NCBI GenBank assembly: GCA_017302015.1 | Contig: JAFLEE010000102.1 | Span: 1-15,407 of the forward strand | Length of the DNA: 15,407 bases | Reading direction: 5' to 3' | From: Spirochaetota bacterium | GTDB lineage: Bacteria > Spirochaetota > UBA12135 > COTS27 > JAFLEE01 | Shown: positions 1 through 6,605 of the stretch, one piece after another | How positions within the stretch are numbered: the first letter of the stretch is position 1 | Layout of the letters: every line of letters starts with the position of its first letter | Notes under the pieces: generated by a model | Told to the model about the DNA's origin: nothing | The model's database searches: none | Seen by the model: the letters and a program-made list of their open reading frames with translations, nothing else | Made by a program: the position numbers and the translations under genes

Positions 1-1218
1 GGGTTGGGAGGCGGGCTCCGGGGCTCGCGGGGTCGCCGGGGCGGTGCCCTCGCCCGTCCCGCCGCCCTGGAGCTTATCGAGTTCGGCTTTCAGTTGTTCG
101 GGGGTCACGAGGGTGCGGTACCGGTGGAGTTTGATCAGGTAGAAGTCGAGCAGGACCCGTTCGTCCCCGGCCCGGCGTAGTTCGCGCAGTAGGTCGTGGC
201 AGAGGTCGAGGAGAGTGAAAATCTCACCGACGGCGAAACGCTCCTGGCAGGCCAGGAGGCCCTCGAGGTCTCGGGACGATAATTCCAGGCGTTCGCCATC
301 GACGATGCCCGATTTGATGAAGACCAGGGCGTTGAGGAGGCGGACGATCTCGAGGAAGAATTGCTTGGCATCGGTGCCGCCCAGGAGCGTGGAGCGCAGG
401 AGGGCCTGGTTCCCGTCGAGTTTCCCGCCGGCGAGGTTGGCCAGGAACTCCATGGGCCCCTCGCCCGCCGCCAAGCCGAGGACTTCCCGTGCGCTATCGG
501 CCGTCAGGCGGTCGCCCGCGTAGGCGACGGCCTGGTCGAGGAGGCTCTGGCCGTCGCGCATGGAGCCGTTGGCCGCCCGCGCGATGAGGAACAGGGCCTC
601 GTCCTCGACCTCGATCGCCTCATCCTTCAGGATGGCCGCGAGTTGGTCGCGGATCTGGCCGAGGGAGAAGGCCTTGAAGACATAGTGCTGGCAGCGCGAG
701 CGGATGGTGATCGGAACCTTGTGGACTTCGGTGGTGCAGAACACGAAGAGCACCTTGGGCGGGGGCTCTTCCAGGCTCTTGAGGAGGGCGTTGAAGGCCT
801 CGGTGGTGAGCATGTGCACTTCGTCGATGACGAAGACGCGGTGCTTCTGGTTGGGAGAGGCGAAGCCCAGGCTCGCGTTGAGTTCTCGGATCTGGTCGAT
901 GCCCCGGTTGGAGGCGCCGTCGATCTCCTGGTAGTCGAGGGATCGGGCTTCCCCGATGGCGCGGCAGCCCTCGCAGACATTGCAGGGGTCGCCGGTGGGC
1001 GCCTTCTCGCAGTGCAGCCCCTTGGCCAGGAGGCGGGCCAGGGTGGTCTTGCCCACGCCGCGGGGGCCCGAGAAGAGGTAGGCATGGGCCTGGCGGCCCG
1101 AGGCCAGGGCGTTTCGGAGGGTTCGGGTGACGTGGGCTTGGCTGATGACCGCGTCGAAAGTCTGGGGGCGGTACTTGCGCGCCGTGACGGTGAAACTGCT
1201 GTCTTTGGTGAGGGTCAT
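1..1218 (-). CDS. dnaX: DNA polymerase III subunit gamma/tau (3' end cut by window edge)
   Basis: ATPase subunit of the clamp-loader complex, which loads the sliding clamp and holds the replicative polymerase together. The minus frame is open from the ATG at 1218 to position 1 with no stop, giving 406 visible codons. The N-terminus has the family hallmark ARKYRPQTFD (residues 13-22). The Walker A motif GPRGVGKTT is at 51-59, and four zinc-binding cysteines are at 70, 79, 82 and 85. Walker B VFVIDEVHML is at 128-137, the SRC motif at 174-176, and a sensor-2-like stretch with GSMRDGQSLLDQ follows. The visible part covers the AAA+ domains and part of the oligomerisation domain; the tau C-terminus lies outside. 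No A-rich slippery site for gamma/tau frameshifting is visible in this part. The start is preceded by AATCCC rather than a Shine-Dalgarno sequence. It lies 37 bases downstream of the SRP RNA and may share its transcript. Motifs make the identity near certain. Confidence 0.97.
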   Translation of the reverse strand, partial: MTLTKDSSFTVTARKYRPQTFDAVISQAHVTRTLRNALASGRQAHAYLFSGPRGVGKTTLARLLAKGLHCEKAPTGDPCNVCEGCRAIGEARSLDYQEIDGASNRGIDQIRELNASLGFASPNQKHRVFVIDEVHMLTTEAFNALLKSLEEPPPKVLFVFCTTEVHKVPITIRSRCQHYVFKAFSLGQIRDQLAAILKDEAIEVEDEALFLIARAANGSMRDGQSLLDQAVAYAGDRLTADSAREVLGLAAGEGPMEFLANLAGGKLDGNQALLRSTLLGGTDAKQFFLEIVRLLNALVFIKSGIVDGERLELSSRDLEGLLACQERFAVGEIFTLLDLCHDLLRELRRAGDERVLLDFYLIKLHRYRTLVTPEQLKAELDKLQGGGTGEGTAPATPRAPEPASQP

Positions 1219-1255
1219 GGGATTAAAAAGGGCGCCGCCAGCCGCCTCAACTCCC

Positions 1256-1358
1256 GCGGAAAAAGGAGGATCCTCCACATCGGACCGATGCCTGCCGTTG
1301 CTGCCTTCCGGCCCTGGCGGGGTTCGGCATCAGCCGATCAAGAGGGACCCTTCTCCGC
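1256..1358 (-). ncRNA. ffs: Signal recognition particle RNA, 4.5S type
   Basis: RNA core of the SRP, which binds Ffh and targets nascent membrane proteins. On the minus strand the conserved helix-8 tip is visible as GCCAGGGCCGGAAGGCAGCA, with the GGAA tetraloop and the AGCA side of the asymmetric loop (about 1317-1298). Flanking arms GATGCC and GGCATC pair perfectly. Further out, ATCGG pairs with CCGAT and CCTC with GAGG. The ends GCGGAGAAGG (1358-1349) and CCTTTTTCCGC (1266-1256) close the rod with one bulge. The size of about 103 nt means a small SRP RNA with no Alu domain. The exact ends are inferred from pairing; the 3' end could instead lie in the T5 run near 1260. It sits between tRNA-Ser and dnaX, a known neighbourhood for this RNA. 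Confidence 0.92.
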
Positions 1359-1387
1359 GAGAGATGGGGGGGCTGGCGGTGCGCATT

Positions 1388-1475
1388 CGGAGAGAGAGGG
1401 ATTCGAACCCTCGATACCCTTTTGGGGTATACACACTTTCCAGGCGTGCTCCTTCGACCACTCGGACATCTCTCC
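1388..1475 (-). tRNA. tRNA-Ser (anticodon GGA)
   Basis: An 88-nt class II tRNA. The acceptor arms GGAGAGA (1475-1469) and TCTCTCC (1395-1389) pair perfectly, and the discriminator base is G (1388), as expected for serine. The anticodon stem CACGC/GTGTG encloses the loop CTGGAAA, giving anticodon GGA, which reads UCC and UCU. The long variable arm with stem TACCC/GGGTA is diagnostic of Ser/Leu/Tyr tRNAs. The T arm is GAGGG-TTCGAAT-CCCTC. No CCA is encoded (AAT follows the discriminator), so a CCA-adding enzyme is needed. It lies about 30 bases upstream of the SRP RNA on the same strand. Confidence 0.97.
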
Positions 1476-1491
1476 CTGGGATCCGACCGGA

Positions 1492-1505
1492 CCCCCCACG
1501 GGGGG
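1492..1505 (-). repeat. C6/G6 inverted repeat in the tRNA-Ser leader
   Basis: Six C and six G residues separated by AC form a perfect inverted repeat. As RNA it would fold as a 5-bp stem with a 4-base loop. It lies between the inferred start near 1535 and the tRNA 5' end at 1475, so it would be in the 5' leader removed during tRNA maturation. No T run follows, so it is not an intrinsic terminator. A processing role is speculative. Confidence 0.4.
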
Positions 1506-1541
1506 AGGATTCGGGGCCGGGCCCTCGCCCCGCCAAGTCTA

Positions 1542-1570
1542 ATTATAAAATCCGCCATGCCCCCCGTCAA
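1542..1570 (-). promoter_or_regulatory. Sigma70-type promoter for tRNA-Ser / SRP RNA / dnaX
   Basis: Read on the minus strand, TTGACG (1570-1565, five of six matches to the -35 consensus) is followed by a 17-base spacer and then TATAAT (1547-1542, perfect -10). Transcription would start near 1535, about 60 nt before the tRNA. The -35 element lies inside the first codons of the divergent rep-like gene. This is the best promoter in the window and fits a strongly expressed stable-RNA unit. That it also serves dnaX is inferred from close spacing. Confidence 0.85.
1544..1549 (+). promoter_or_regulatory. Possible -10 element for the rep-like gene
   Basis: TATAAA overlaps the minus-strand TATAAT, making a back-to-back -10 pair. 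No -35-like hexamer is found about 17 bases upstream. The element ends only 7 bases before the ATG at 1557, so a transcript from it would be leaderless or nearly so. Confidence 0.4.
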
Positions 1571-3596
1571 TTTGAACGCCCCGCAAAAACAGGCGGTGGA
1601 ACACCTGCGGGGGCCGCTTTTGATCCTCGCCGGGGCCGGGTCGGGGAAGACCCGGGTCATCACCCACCGGGCCGCCCGGCTCATCCAATCCGGGGTCCAG
1701 CCCAAAAACCTGCTTTGCGTCACCTTTACTAATAAGGCCGCCCGGGAAATGAAGGAGCGGGTCTCCGAGATGTGCGGGGAGGCCGGGAAGGCGATCCCGG
1801 TGATGACTTTCCACGCCTTCTGCGTGCGGGTGCTCAAGAAAGACATCCATCACCTGGGCCTCAGTCCCGCCTTCACCATCTGCGACAGCGAAGACCAGCG
1901 CCAGCTCTTCTACGAAACCTGCCGCGATATCGGGGTCGACATCCGGGAGATCCCCGACGATGCTATCCGTTCGCGCATCAGCCTGGCCAAGAACGAATGC
2001 ATCCCCCCGGGCACCCCCCTGGGCGACGACCTGGTCTCGAAAATGGCGACGATCATCTATCCCCGATACCAGGCCGGCTTGCGCCGCCTCAATGCCCTGG
2101 ATTTCGACGATCTCCTCATGCTCACCACCCAGATCATGGAAGAGCACCCCGAGGTCGCCGCGCGCTACCAGCGCCAATACAAGCAGATCCAGGTCGACGA
2201 GTATCAAGACACCAATGCGGCCCAATACCGCATCCTTCGCCAGATCGCCGCCCATGGAAACGTGGCGGTGGTGGGCGACGACGACCAGTCGATCTACTCG
2301 TGGCGCGGGGCGGACATCACCAATATCTCCAAGTTCCTCGCGGATTTCCCGGGGGCCACCGTGGTGAAACTCGAGGAGAATTACCGCTCCACCGTCTCGA
2401 TCCTGAAGGCGGCCAACGCGGTCATCGCCAACAACCCCGAACGCACCGAGAAGGCGCTCTGGTCGCGCTTGGGCCAGGGCGCGCCGCTTAACACGCTCCA
2501 GGGCGAAGACCCTTGGGACGAGGCGGAAAAAATCGCCGATGATCTGGGCCTGCGCAACTTGAAAGAGGGCATCCCGTGGAAGCGCTTCGCCGTGCTCTAC
2601 CGCACCCATACCCAGAGCCGGCCCCTTGAAGAGGTCTTCCAGCGCCACCAGATCCCCTACCAGATTTCTGGCAAACTCGATTTTTACGACCGGCGCGAAG
2701 TCAAAGACGTCCTGGCCTACCTGAAGGTCCTCAATTCCCCGGCCGACGACCTCTCGTTCCTGCGGGTGATCAATTACCCCAAGCGGGGCATCGGGGACCA
2801 GAGCGTCGCCCTCATCAAGGAACTCGCCCTCCATGCCCGTGAACCGATCTTCGAGGGGATGAAGCGGGTCCTCGACCACCCGAAACTCAAGGTCGAGGTG
2901 CGGAAAGAGATGGCCCAATTGGTGCAGGTCATCACCCAGTACGGCCCGGCCATCCAAGGCCCCAAGATGCACGAGCCCATCCGCGAGTTCCTCGGCGTCA
3001 TCGATTTTTGGAACGAGATCGAACGCGAACCGGGGGAAGCGCCGGCGAAGCAGAAGCGCAAGGAGGCGGTGGAGCAACTCATCGAATCCATCGGCGCCTA
3101 CGCGAAGAAGGCGCGCAAGCCTTCCCTCTCCGATTACCTCATGAAACTCGCCCTCTTCTTCACCAAGGCCGACATGGAAGAGGAGGACGAGTTCGAGCAG
3201 AACGCCGTGCACCTGCTCACCATCCACGCCAGCAAGGGGCTCGAGTACCCCCACGTCTATCTCCCCGGTTTCGAGGAGTACCTGCTGCCCTTCTCCCGGG
3301 AAGTGGGCGTTCCCATCGGAGAAAAGGCCGTGCAAGAGGAGCGGCGCCTGGCCTACGTGGCCATGACCCGCGCCCAAGAGACCCTTTGCCTCACCGTTTC
3401 CGCTTCCCGCAGGCGCGCGGAAGGCTCCTACGCCCCCGAACCCTCGCGTTTCCTGGCCGAGATCCCCGATGAGCTCATCCTCCGCAATTACGGAACCCAT
3501 ATCTTCACGGATAAACCGGCCCAGGACGACGGCCCCACCATCGATGTCGCCAAACTCGCCCTCGATAAGATGCGCGCGCGCCTTGCCGGCGGCTAG
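1557..3596 (+). CDS. rep: Rep/UvrD-family superfamily 1A DNA helicase, Rep-like
   Basis: ATP-driven 3'-5' DNA translocase/helicase; Rep-type members help forks pass protein roadblocks and restart. The 679 residues match Rep (about 670) better than the longer UvrD/PcrA. Motifs in order: Q motif LNAPQKQAV (6-14), Walker A AGAGSGKT (25-32), Ia TFTNKAAREMKER (56-68), the LDFDDLL block (181-187), motif II DEYQDTN (214-220), III GDDDQSIYSWRG (240-251), IV LEENYRST (272-279), V TIHASKGLEYPHVYLPG (about 553-569) and VI EERRLAYVAMTRA (about 594-606). The end, with PEPSRFLAEIP, is Rep-like. The ATG at 1557 was chosen because the frame extends upstream only through the oppositely oriented tRNA gene, and because the family N-terminus begins here. 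There is no Shine-Dalgarno sequence. UvrD or PcrA remain possible names; helicase family membership is certain. hrpB follows after 47 bases and may be co-transcribed. Confidence 0.93.
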   Translation: MPPVNLNAPQKQAVEHLRGPLLILAGAGSGKTRVITHRAARLIQSGVQPKNLLCVTFTNKAAREMKERVSEMCGEAGKAIPVMTFHAFCVRVLKKDIHHLGLSPAFTICDSEDQRQLFYETCRDIGVDIREIPDDAIRSRISLAKNECIPPGTPLGDDLVSKMATIIYPRYQAGLRRLNALDFDDLLMLTTQIMEEHPEVAARYQRQYKQIQVDEYQDTNAAQYRILRQIAAHGNVAVVGDDDQSIYSWRGADITNISKFLADFPGATVVKLEENYRSTVSILKAANAVIANNPERTEKALWSRLGQGAPLNTLQGEDPWDEAEKIADDLGLRNLKEGIPWKRFAVLYRTHTQSRPLEEVFQRHQIPYQISGKLDFYDRREVKDVLAYLKVLNSPADDLSFLRVINYPKRGIGDQSVALIKELALHAREPIFEGMKRVLDHPKLKVEVRKEMAQLVQVITQYGPAIQGPKMHEPIREFLGVIDFWNEIEREPGEAPAKQKRKEAVEQLIESIGAYAKKARKPSLSDYLMKLALFFTKADMEEEDEFEQNAVHLLTIHASKGLEYPHVYLPGFEEYLLPFSREVGVPIGEKAVQEERRLAYVAMTRAQETLCLTVSASRRRAEGSYAPEPSRFLAEIPDELILRNYGTHIFTDKPAQDDGPTIDVAKLALDKMRARLAGG

Positions 3597-3643
3597 TTCG
3601 CCGCGCTAAGGCCAACCCGCCTAACCCTTTCGCGAATCCAACG

Positions 3644-6193
3644 ATGACTCCCCTCCCCCTTCCCGTCGACGCGCTCAAGGAGAAGATCCTCGCGTCTTTT
3701 AACGTCTCCCCCTTCTTGGTGCTCACGGCGCCCACGGGTTCGGGCAAATCGACGCGGGTGCCCCAATTCCTCGCCGATGCACCGATTCCGGGAACGATCT
3801 ACGTCCTCGAACCGAGGGTGCTCGCCACCCGACTTTTAGCCGAACGGGTGGCCCAGGAGTTCGGCAGCCCCTTAGGCGAGGCGGTGGGCTACCGCACCCG
3901 CCACGATAGCCGCTTCCGCCGGGATTCCCGCATCGTCTTCATCACCCAGGGCCTCTTCGTGCGTCTGATGCAGGAGAATCCGCGCCTCGATGGCATGGCC
4001 TGCGTCGTCGTGGATGAGTTCCACGAGCGGACCATCCACGGCGACCTGGTGCTCGGGCAGCTCCGCCAGACCCTGAAGCCGGGGGGGGCGACCCGGGCCG
4101 TGATCATGTCGGCCACGATGGACGCGAAGCGGGTGAGCGACTATCTCGCCTGCCCGAGCCTCGAAACCCAAGGGCGCACGTTTCCCGTCACGGTCCAGTA
4201 CGCGGGACTCCCGGAGCAGCAGCGGGAAACGCCGATCTGGGATCACGCAGCCGCCGCGGTTCGGCGCCTGATGTCGGAGGGCGTCCAGGGGGATGGCTTG
4301 GTGTTCATGCCGGGCATGCACGAGATCCGCCGCACGATCCAAGCCATCGAACGCGCTTCCCTCCCCGAACCGGTCTCCTGCTTCGCCCTCCACGGGGAAC
4401 TCAGCCCGCAAGAGCAGAACCTGGCCTTCGCCCGCTCCCCCCGCCGGAAGATCATCGTCGCCACCAATGTGGCGGAAACGTCCATCACCGTGGAGGGCGT
4501 CACCTGGGTCGTCGACGGCGGCTATGCCCGGGTTGCCCGGTTCCACAGCGCCCGGCGCATCAACACCCTGGCCCTCGAGCGCATCAGCCGCCAGTCCGCC
4601 GACCAGCGCAGCGGCCGGGCGGGCCGCACGGCGCCGGGAACCTGCCTGCGCCTTTGGAGCCAGGCGACCCACGAGCGCCTTCCCGCCCAGACCGATCCGG
4701 AAGTGCTGCGCATCGACCTCGCCGACACCGTGATACGCATGAAGGCCCTCGGGTTCGTGGACCCCGCCACCTTTCCCTGGTTGGACGCTCCCGATCCGAA
4801 AGCCCTCGAGGATGCCACGGCGCTCCTTTCGGCTTTGGGTGCCATCGAAACGAGCGGAAGCCTCACGCAGATGGGGAGATCGATGGTGGATTGGCCGCTG
4901 CACCCCCGCCTCGCCCGCATGGCCCTGGAAGCCGACAAATTGGGTTGCCTCGGCGAGGCCCTCAAATGGGCCGCGATCATCAGCGAACCTTCCTTCACCC
5001 TGCGGGGTCGGTTCCATCCCGAAGAGATCCGGGGCCTTAGGTCCGACCTCACCTATCTCTCCGCCGCCCTGGAAGAAGCCCAGGGAGCCGGCTTCCACCC
5101 CGGGGCCTGCGATCGCCTCGGAATCCACGGGCAGAACGCCCGCAAAGCGCTTAAAACTTGGAAATTATTTCTCAAACAGGCCCGGGAAGAATCCCGGGAG
5201 GCCGACCCCGATGCGGAAGACGAGGATTCCGACCCCGACGTGGCCGGCCCCCGAGAAACGGCCACCGAGCGTTCTCTCATCCGAAGCCTTCTGGTGGGTT
5301 TCCCCGACCAGGTGGCGGTCAAGGAACATTCGGGCTCCCTCGCCGCGAGCCTCTCCGGCAAGCGCCGGGGCCAGGTGGCCGACGGGTCCATGATCCGCCA
5401 CGCCACCGTGTTCTTGCCGGCCGAAATCACCGAGATCATCTCGGGAAAGGACCGCAAAACGCTCCTCGATATGAACTCGGAATTGACCCTGGAAGATCTC
5501 TCCGTCTGCTTCCCTGGCCGTTTCAAGACCGAGAACGTCGCCGTCTGGAACCGCATCGACCGCCAGGTCGACGGCGAAATGCGCACCTCTTTCGGGGAAC
5601 TCGTCATCGAACGGAAGCGCGGCGCTCCCCCGGATGCCGCCATGGCCTGCGCCCTGTTGGCGGAAGAATACCTAAGCGGCAGTTTCACCCTGGTCAAATG
5701 GGATGATGCGGTGGACCGGTGGATCCGCCGCGTGCGTTGGGTCGCCCGCCATTTCCCCGAGCGCGGCCTCACGACCTATACCGACGAAGACCGCCTGGTC
5801 TTGCTCCAGGAGATCTTCGACGGGGCCCGCAGCGTGCGCGAGGTGAAGGACCGCGAATGCCTGCAGGTCGTGAAGTTCGCGCTTTCTTGGGACGACCAGC
5901 AATTCGTCGAGCGCATGGCCCCCGAATCGCTCTCCCTGGAAAACGGCCAAGCCCTGAAACTCCAATACGAACCCGAGGGGGCGGTCAGCGCCAGCATCAA
6001 ACTCCAGCGCCTCTATGACGTATCGAAACACCCGACCATCGCCGACGGCCGGGTGGCGGTGCTCCTGGATATCCTCGCGCCCAACCAGCGCACGGTCCAG
6101 AAGACGCTCGACCTCCCCGGATTTTGGAGCGGTAGCTATCCCCAGATCCGCAAGGAATTGGCGGGAAGGTATCCCAAGCACGAATGGCGCTGA
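3644..6193 (+). CDS. hrpB: ATP-dependent helicase HrpB
   Basis: DEAH/RHA-type superfamily 2 helicase, 849 residues, near the usual HrpB length of about 810-850. Visible motifs: Walker A APTGSGKST (29-37), the EPR block (56-58), DEFHER at 124-129 (HrpB signature variant of DEAH), SAT (156-158), motif V with TNVAETSITVEG (about 274-285) and motif VI QRSGRAGR (about 320-327). The HrpB-specific C-terminus is present, ending in DLPGFWSGSYPQIRKELAGR then YPKHEW. The cellular role of HrpB is poorly defined; an RNA substrate is assumed from its family. An acidic stretch (519-533, ADPDAEDEDSDPD) interrupts the middle and looks like a flexible insert. The start is preceded by CCAACG with no Shine-Dalgarno sequence. 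It is the second gene after the rep-like helicase and converges on the 124-residue gene with a 37-base gap. In E. coli hrpB neighbours the PBP1b gene mrcB; a PBP1b-like gene is also nearby here, in opposite orientation. Confidence 0.94.
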   Translation: MTPLPLPVDALKEKILASFNVSPFLVLTAPTGSGKSTRVPQFLADAPIPGTIYVLEPRVLATRLLAERVAQEFGSPLGEAVGYRTRHDSRFRRDSRIVFITQGLFVRLMQENPRLDGMACVVVDEFHERTIHGDLVLGQLRQTLKPGGATRAVIMSATMDAKRVSDYLACPSLETQGRTFPVTVQYAGLPEQQRETPIWDHAAAAVRRLMSEGVQGDGLVFMPGMHEIRRTIQAIERASLPEPVSCFALHGELSPQEQNLAFARSPRRKIIVATNVAETSITVEGVTWVVDGGYARVARFHSARRINTLALERISRQSADQRSGRAGRTAPGTCLRLWSQATHERLPAQTDPEVLRIDLADTVIRMKALGFVDPATFPWLDAPDPKALEDATALLSALGAIETSGSLTQMGRSMVDWPLHPRLARMALEADKLGCLGEALKWAAIISEPSFTLRGRFHPEEIRGLRSDLTYLSAALEEAQGAGFHPGACDRLGIHGQNARKALKTWKLFLKQAREESREADPDAEDEDSDPDVAGPRETATERSLIRSLLVGFPDQVAVKEHSGSLAASLSGKRRGQVADGSMIRHATVFLPAEITEIISGKDRKTLLDMNSELTLEDLSVCFPGRFKTENVAVWNRIDRQVDGEMRTSFGELVIERKRGAPPDAAMACALLAEEYLSGSFTLVKWDDAVDRWIRRVRWVARHFPERGLTTYTDEDRLVLLQEIFDGARSVREVKDRECLQVVKFALSWDDQQFVERMAPESLSLENGQALKLQYEPEGAVSASIKLQRLYDVSKHPTIADGRVAVLLDILAPNQRTVQKTLDLPGFWSGSYPQIRKELAGRYPKHEWR

Positions 6194-6230
6194 TCCTTGC
6201 GCGGGTCTTCCGCGGACGCTCGCAGCCGAT

Positions 6231-6605
6231 TCAAAGTTTCTTCGGACGGATATAACTCCGATGGGAGAGGTCGCCCACGCCATGGAGCAGGCCGACGACT
6301 TTGTCGACGATCGCCGCGAATTGGGCGTAGGAGACATCGAGTTTGGCCAGGAAGCGCACCTCGCTTTTCAGCAGCTCCGCCTTGGGCGGCGGCAGGAGGC
6401 CGCAGACCTCGAGGCGGACCGCGGCCTCGCTATGCATGAGCGCGATGGCGATCTCGCGCACGGAGATCGGCAGGAGCGCCTCTTTCGCCCGCGGCTCCCC
6501 GAGCGCCCGTAACGCCACGATCAATTTGTCGGCGCTGCGGCTTCCCCGGCGGGGTTTCCCGATGCCCGGGGAACGGGGGCGTTTGGCGCCCGCGTCGCCG
6601 TTCAT
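6231..6605 (-). CDS. Hypothetical protein, 124 residues, last gene of the pbp-alr operon
   Basis: Not recognised. The ATG at 6605 overlaps the alr stop in an ATGA arrangement and is preceded by CCC. That supports this start over one 28 codons upstream, which would lie inside alr. The N-terminus is basic and probably disordered (MNGDAGAKRPRSPGIGKPRR). From about residue 25 the protein reads as several amphipathic helices, with stretches such as ADKLIVALRALGEPRAKEAL and PPPKAELLKSEVRFLAKL. The helix pattern loosely recalls short FliG/ARM-like repeats, but this is only an impression. There is no signal peptide or membrane segment. The coupled position suggests translation with alr and pbp; a cell-wall role would be guilt by association. 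Confidence 0.7.
   Translation of the reverse strand: MNGDAGAKRPRSPGIGKPRRGSRSADKLIVALRALGEPRAKEALLPISVREIAIALMHSEAAVRLEVCGLLPPPKAELLKSEVRFLAKLDVSYAQFAAIVDKVVGLLHGVGDLSHRSYIRPKKL

Noticed and set aside
1224-1246. Possible intrinsic terminator just before the dnaX ATG (minus strand, GC-rich stretch then T5)
   Set aside because: Only about 4 bp of stem can be formed around an 8-base loop, and termination here would cut off dnaX.
361-1542. Open frame of 393 codons on the plus strand across dnaX, SRP RNA and tRNA
   Set aside because: Antisense to clear dnaX coding sequence and two RNA genes; the translation has no recognisable domain.
1422-1556. Upstream extension of the rep-like gene by 45 codons
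   Set aside because: The extension reads through the oppositely oriented tRNA-Ser gene, and the family N-terminus begins at 1557.
1539-3500. Open frame of 653 codons antisense to the rep-like gene
   Set aside because: Low-complexity Gly/Leu/Val/Asp-rich translation without family motifs; a mirror of the third-position GC bias of the helicase gene, which has every expected motif.
3872-5128. Open frame of 418 codons antisense to hrpB
   Set aside because: Shadow of GC bias; composition is repetitive and hrpB on the other strand is unambiguous.
6200-6214. CGCGG-GTCTT-CCGCG stem-loop at the hrpB end
   Set aside because: Short 5-bp stem with no T run on either strand; not enough to call a terminator.
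5672-6337. Minus-strand open frame of 221 codons overlapping the hrpB end
   Set aside because: Overlaps the conserved HrpB C-terminus and the coupled 124-residue gene in another frame; no start support or motifs.
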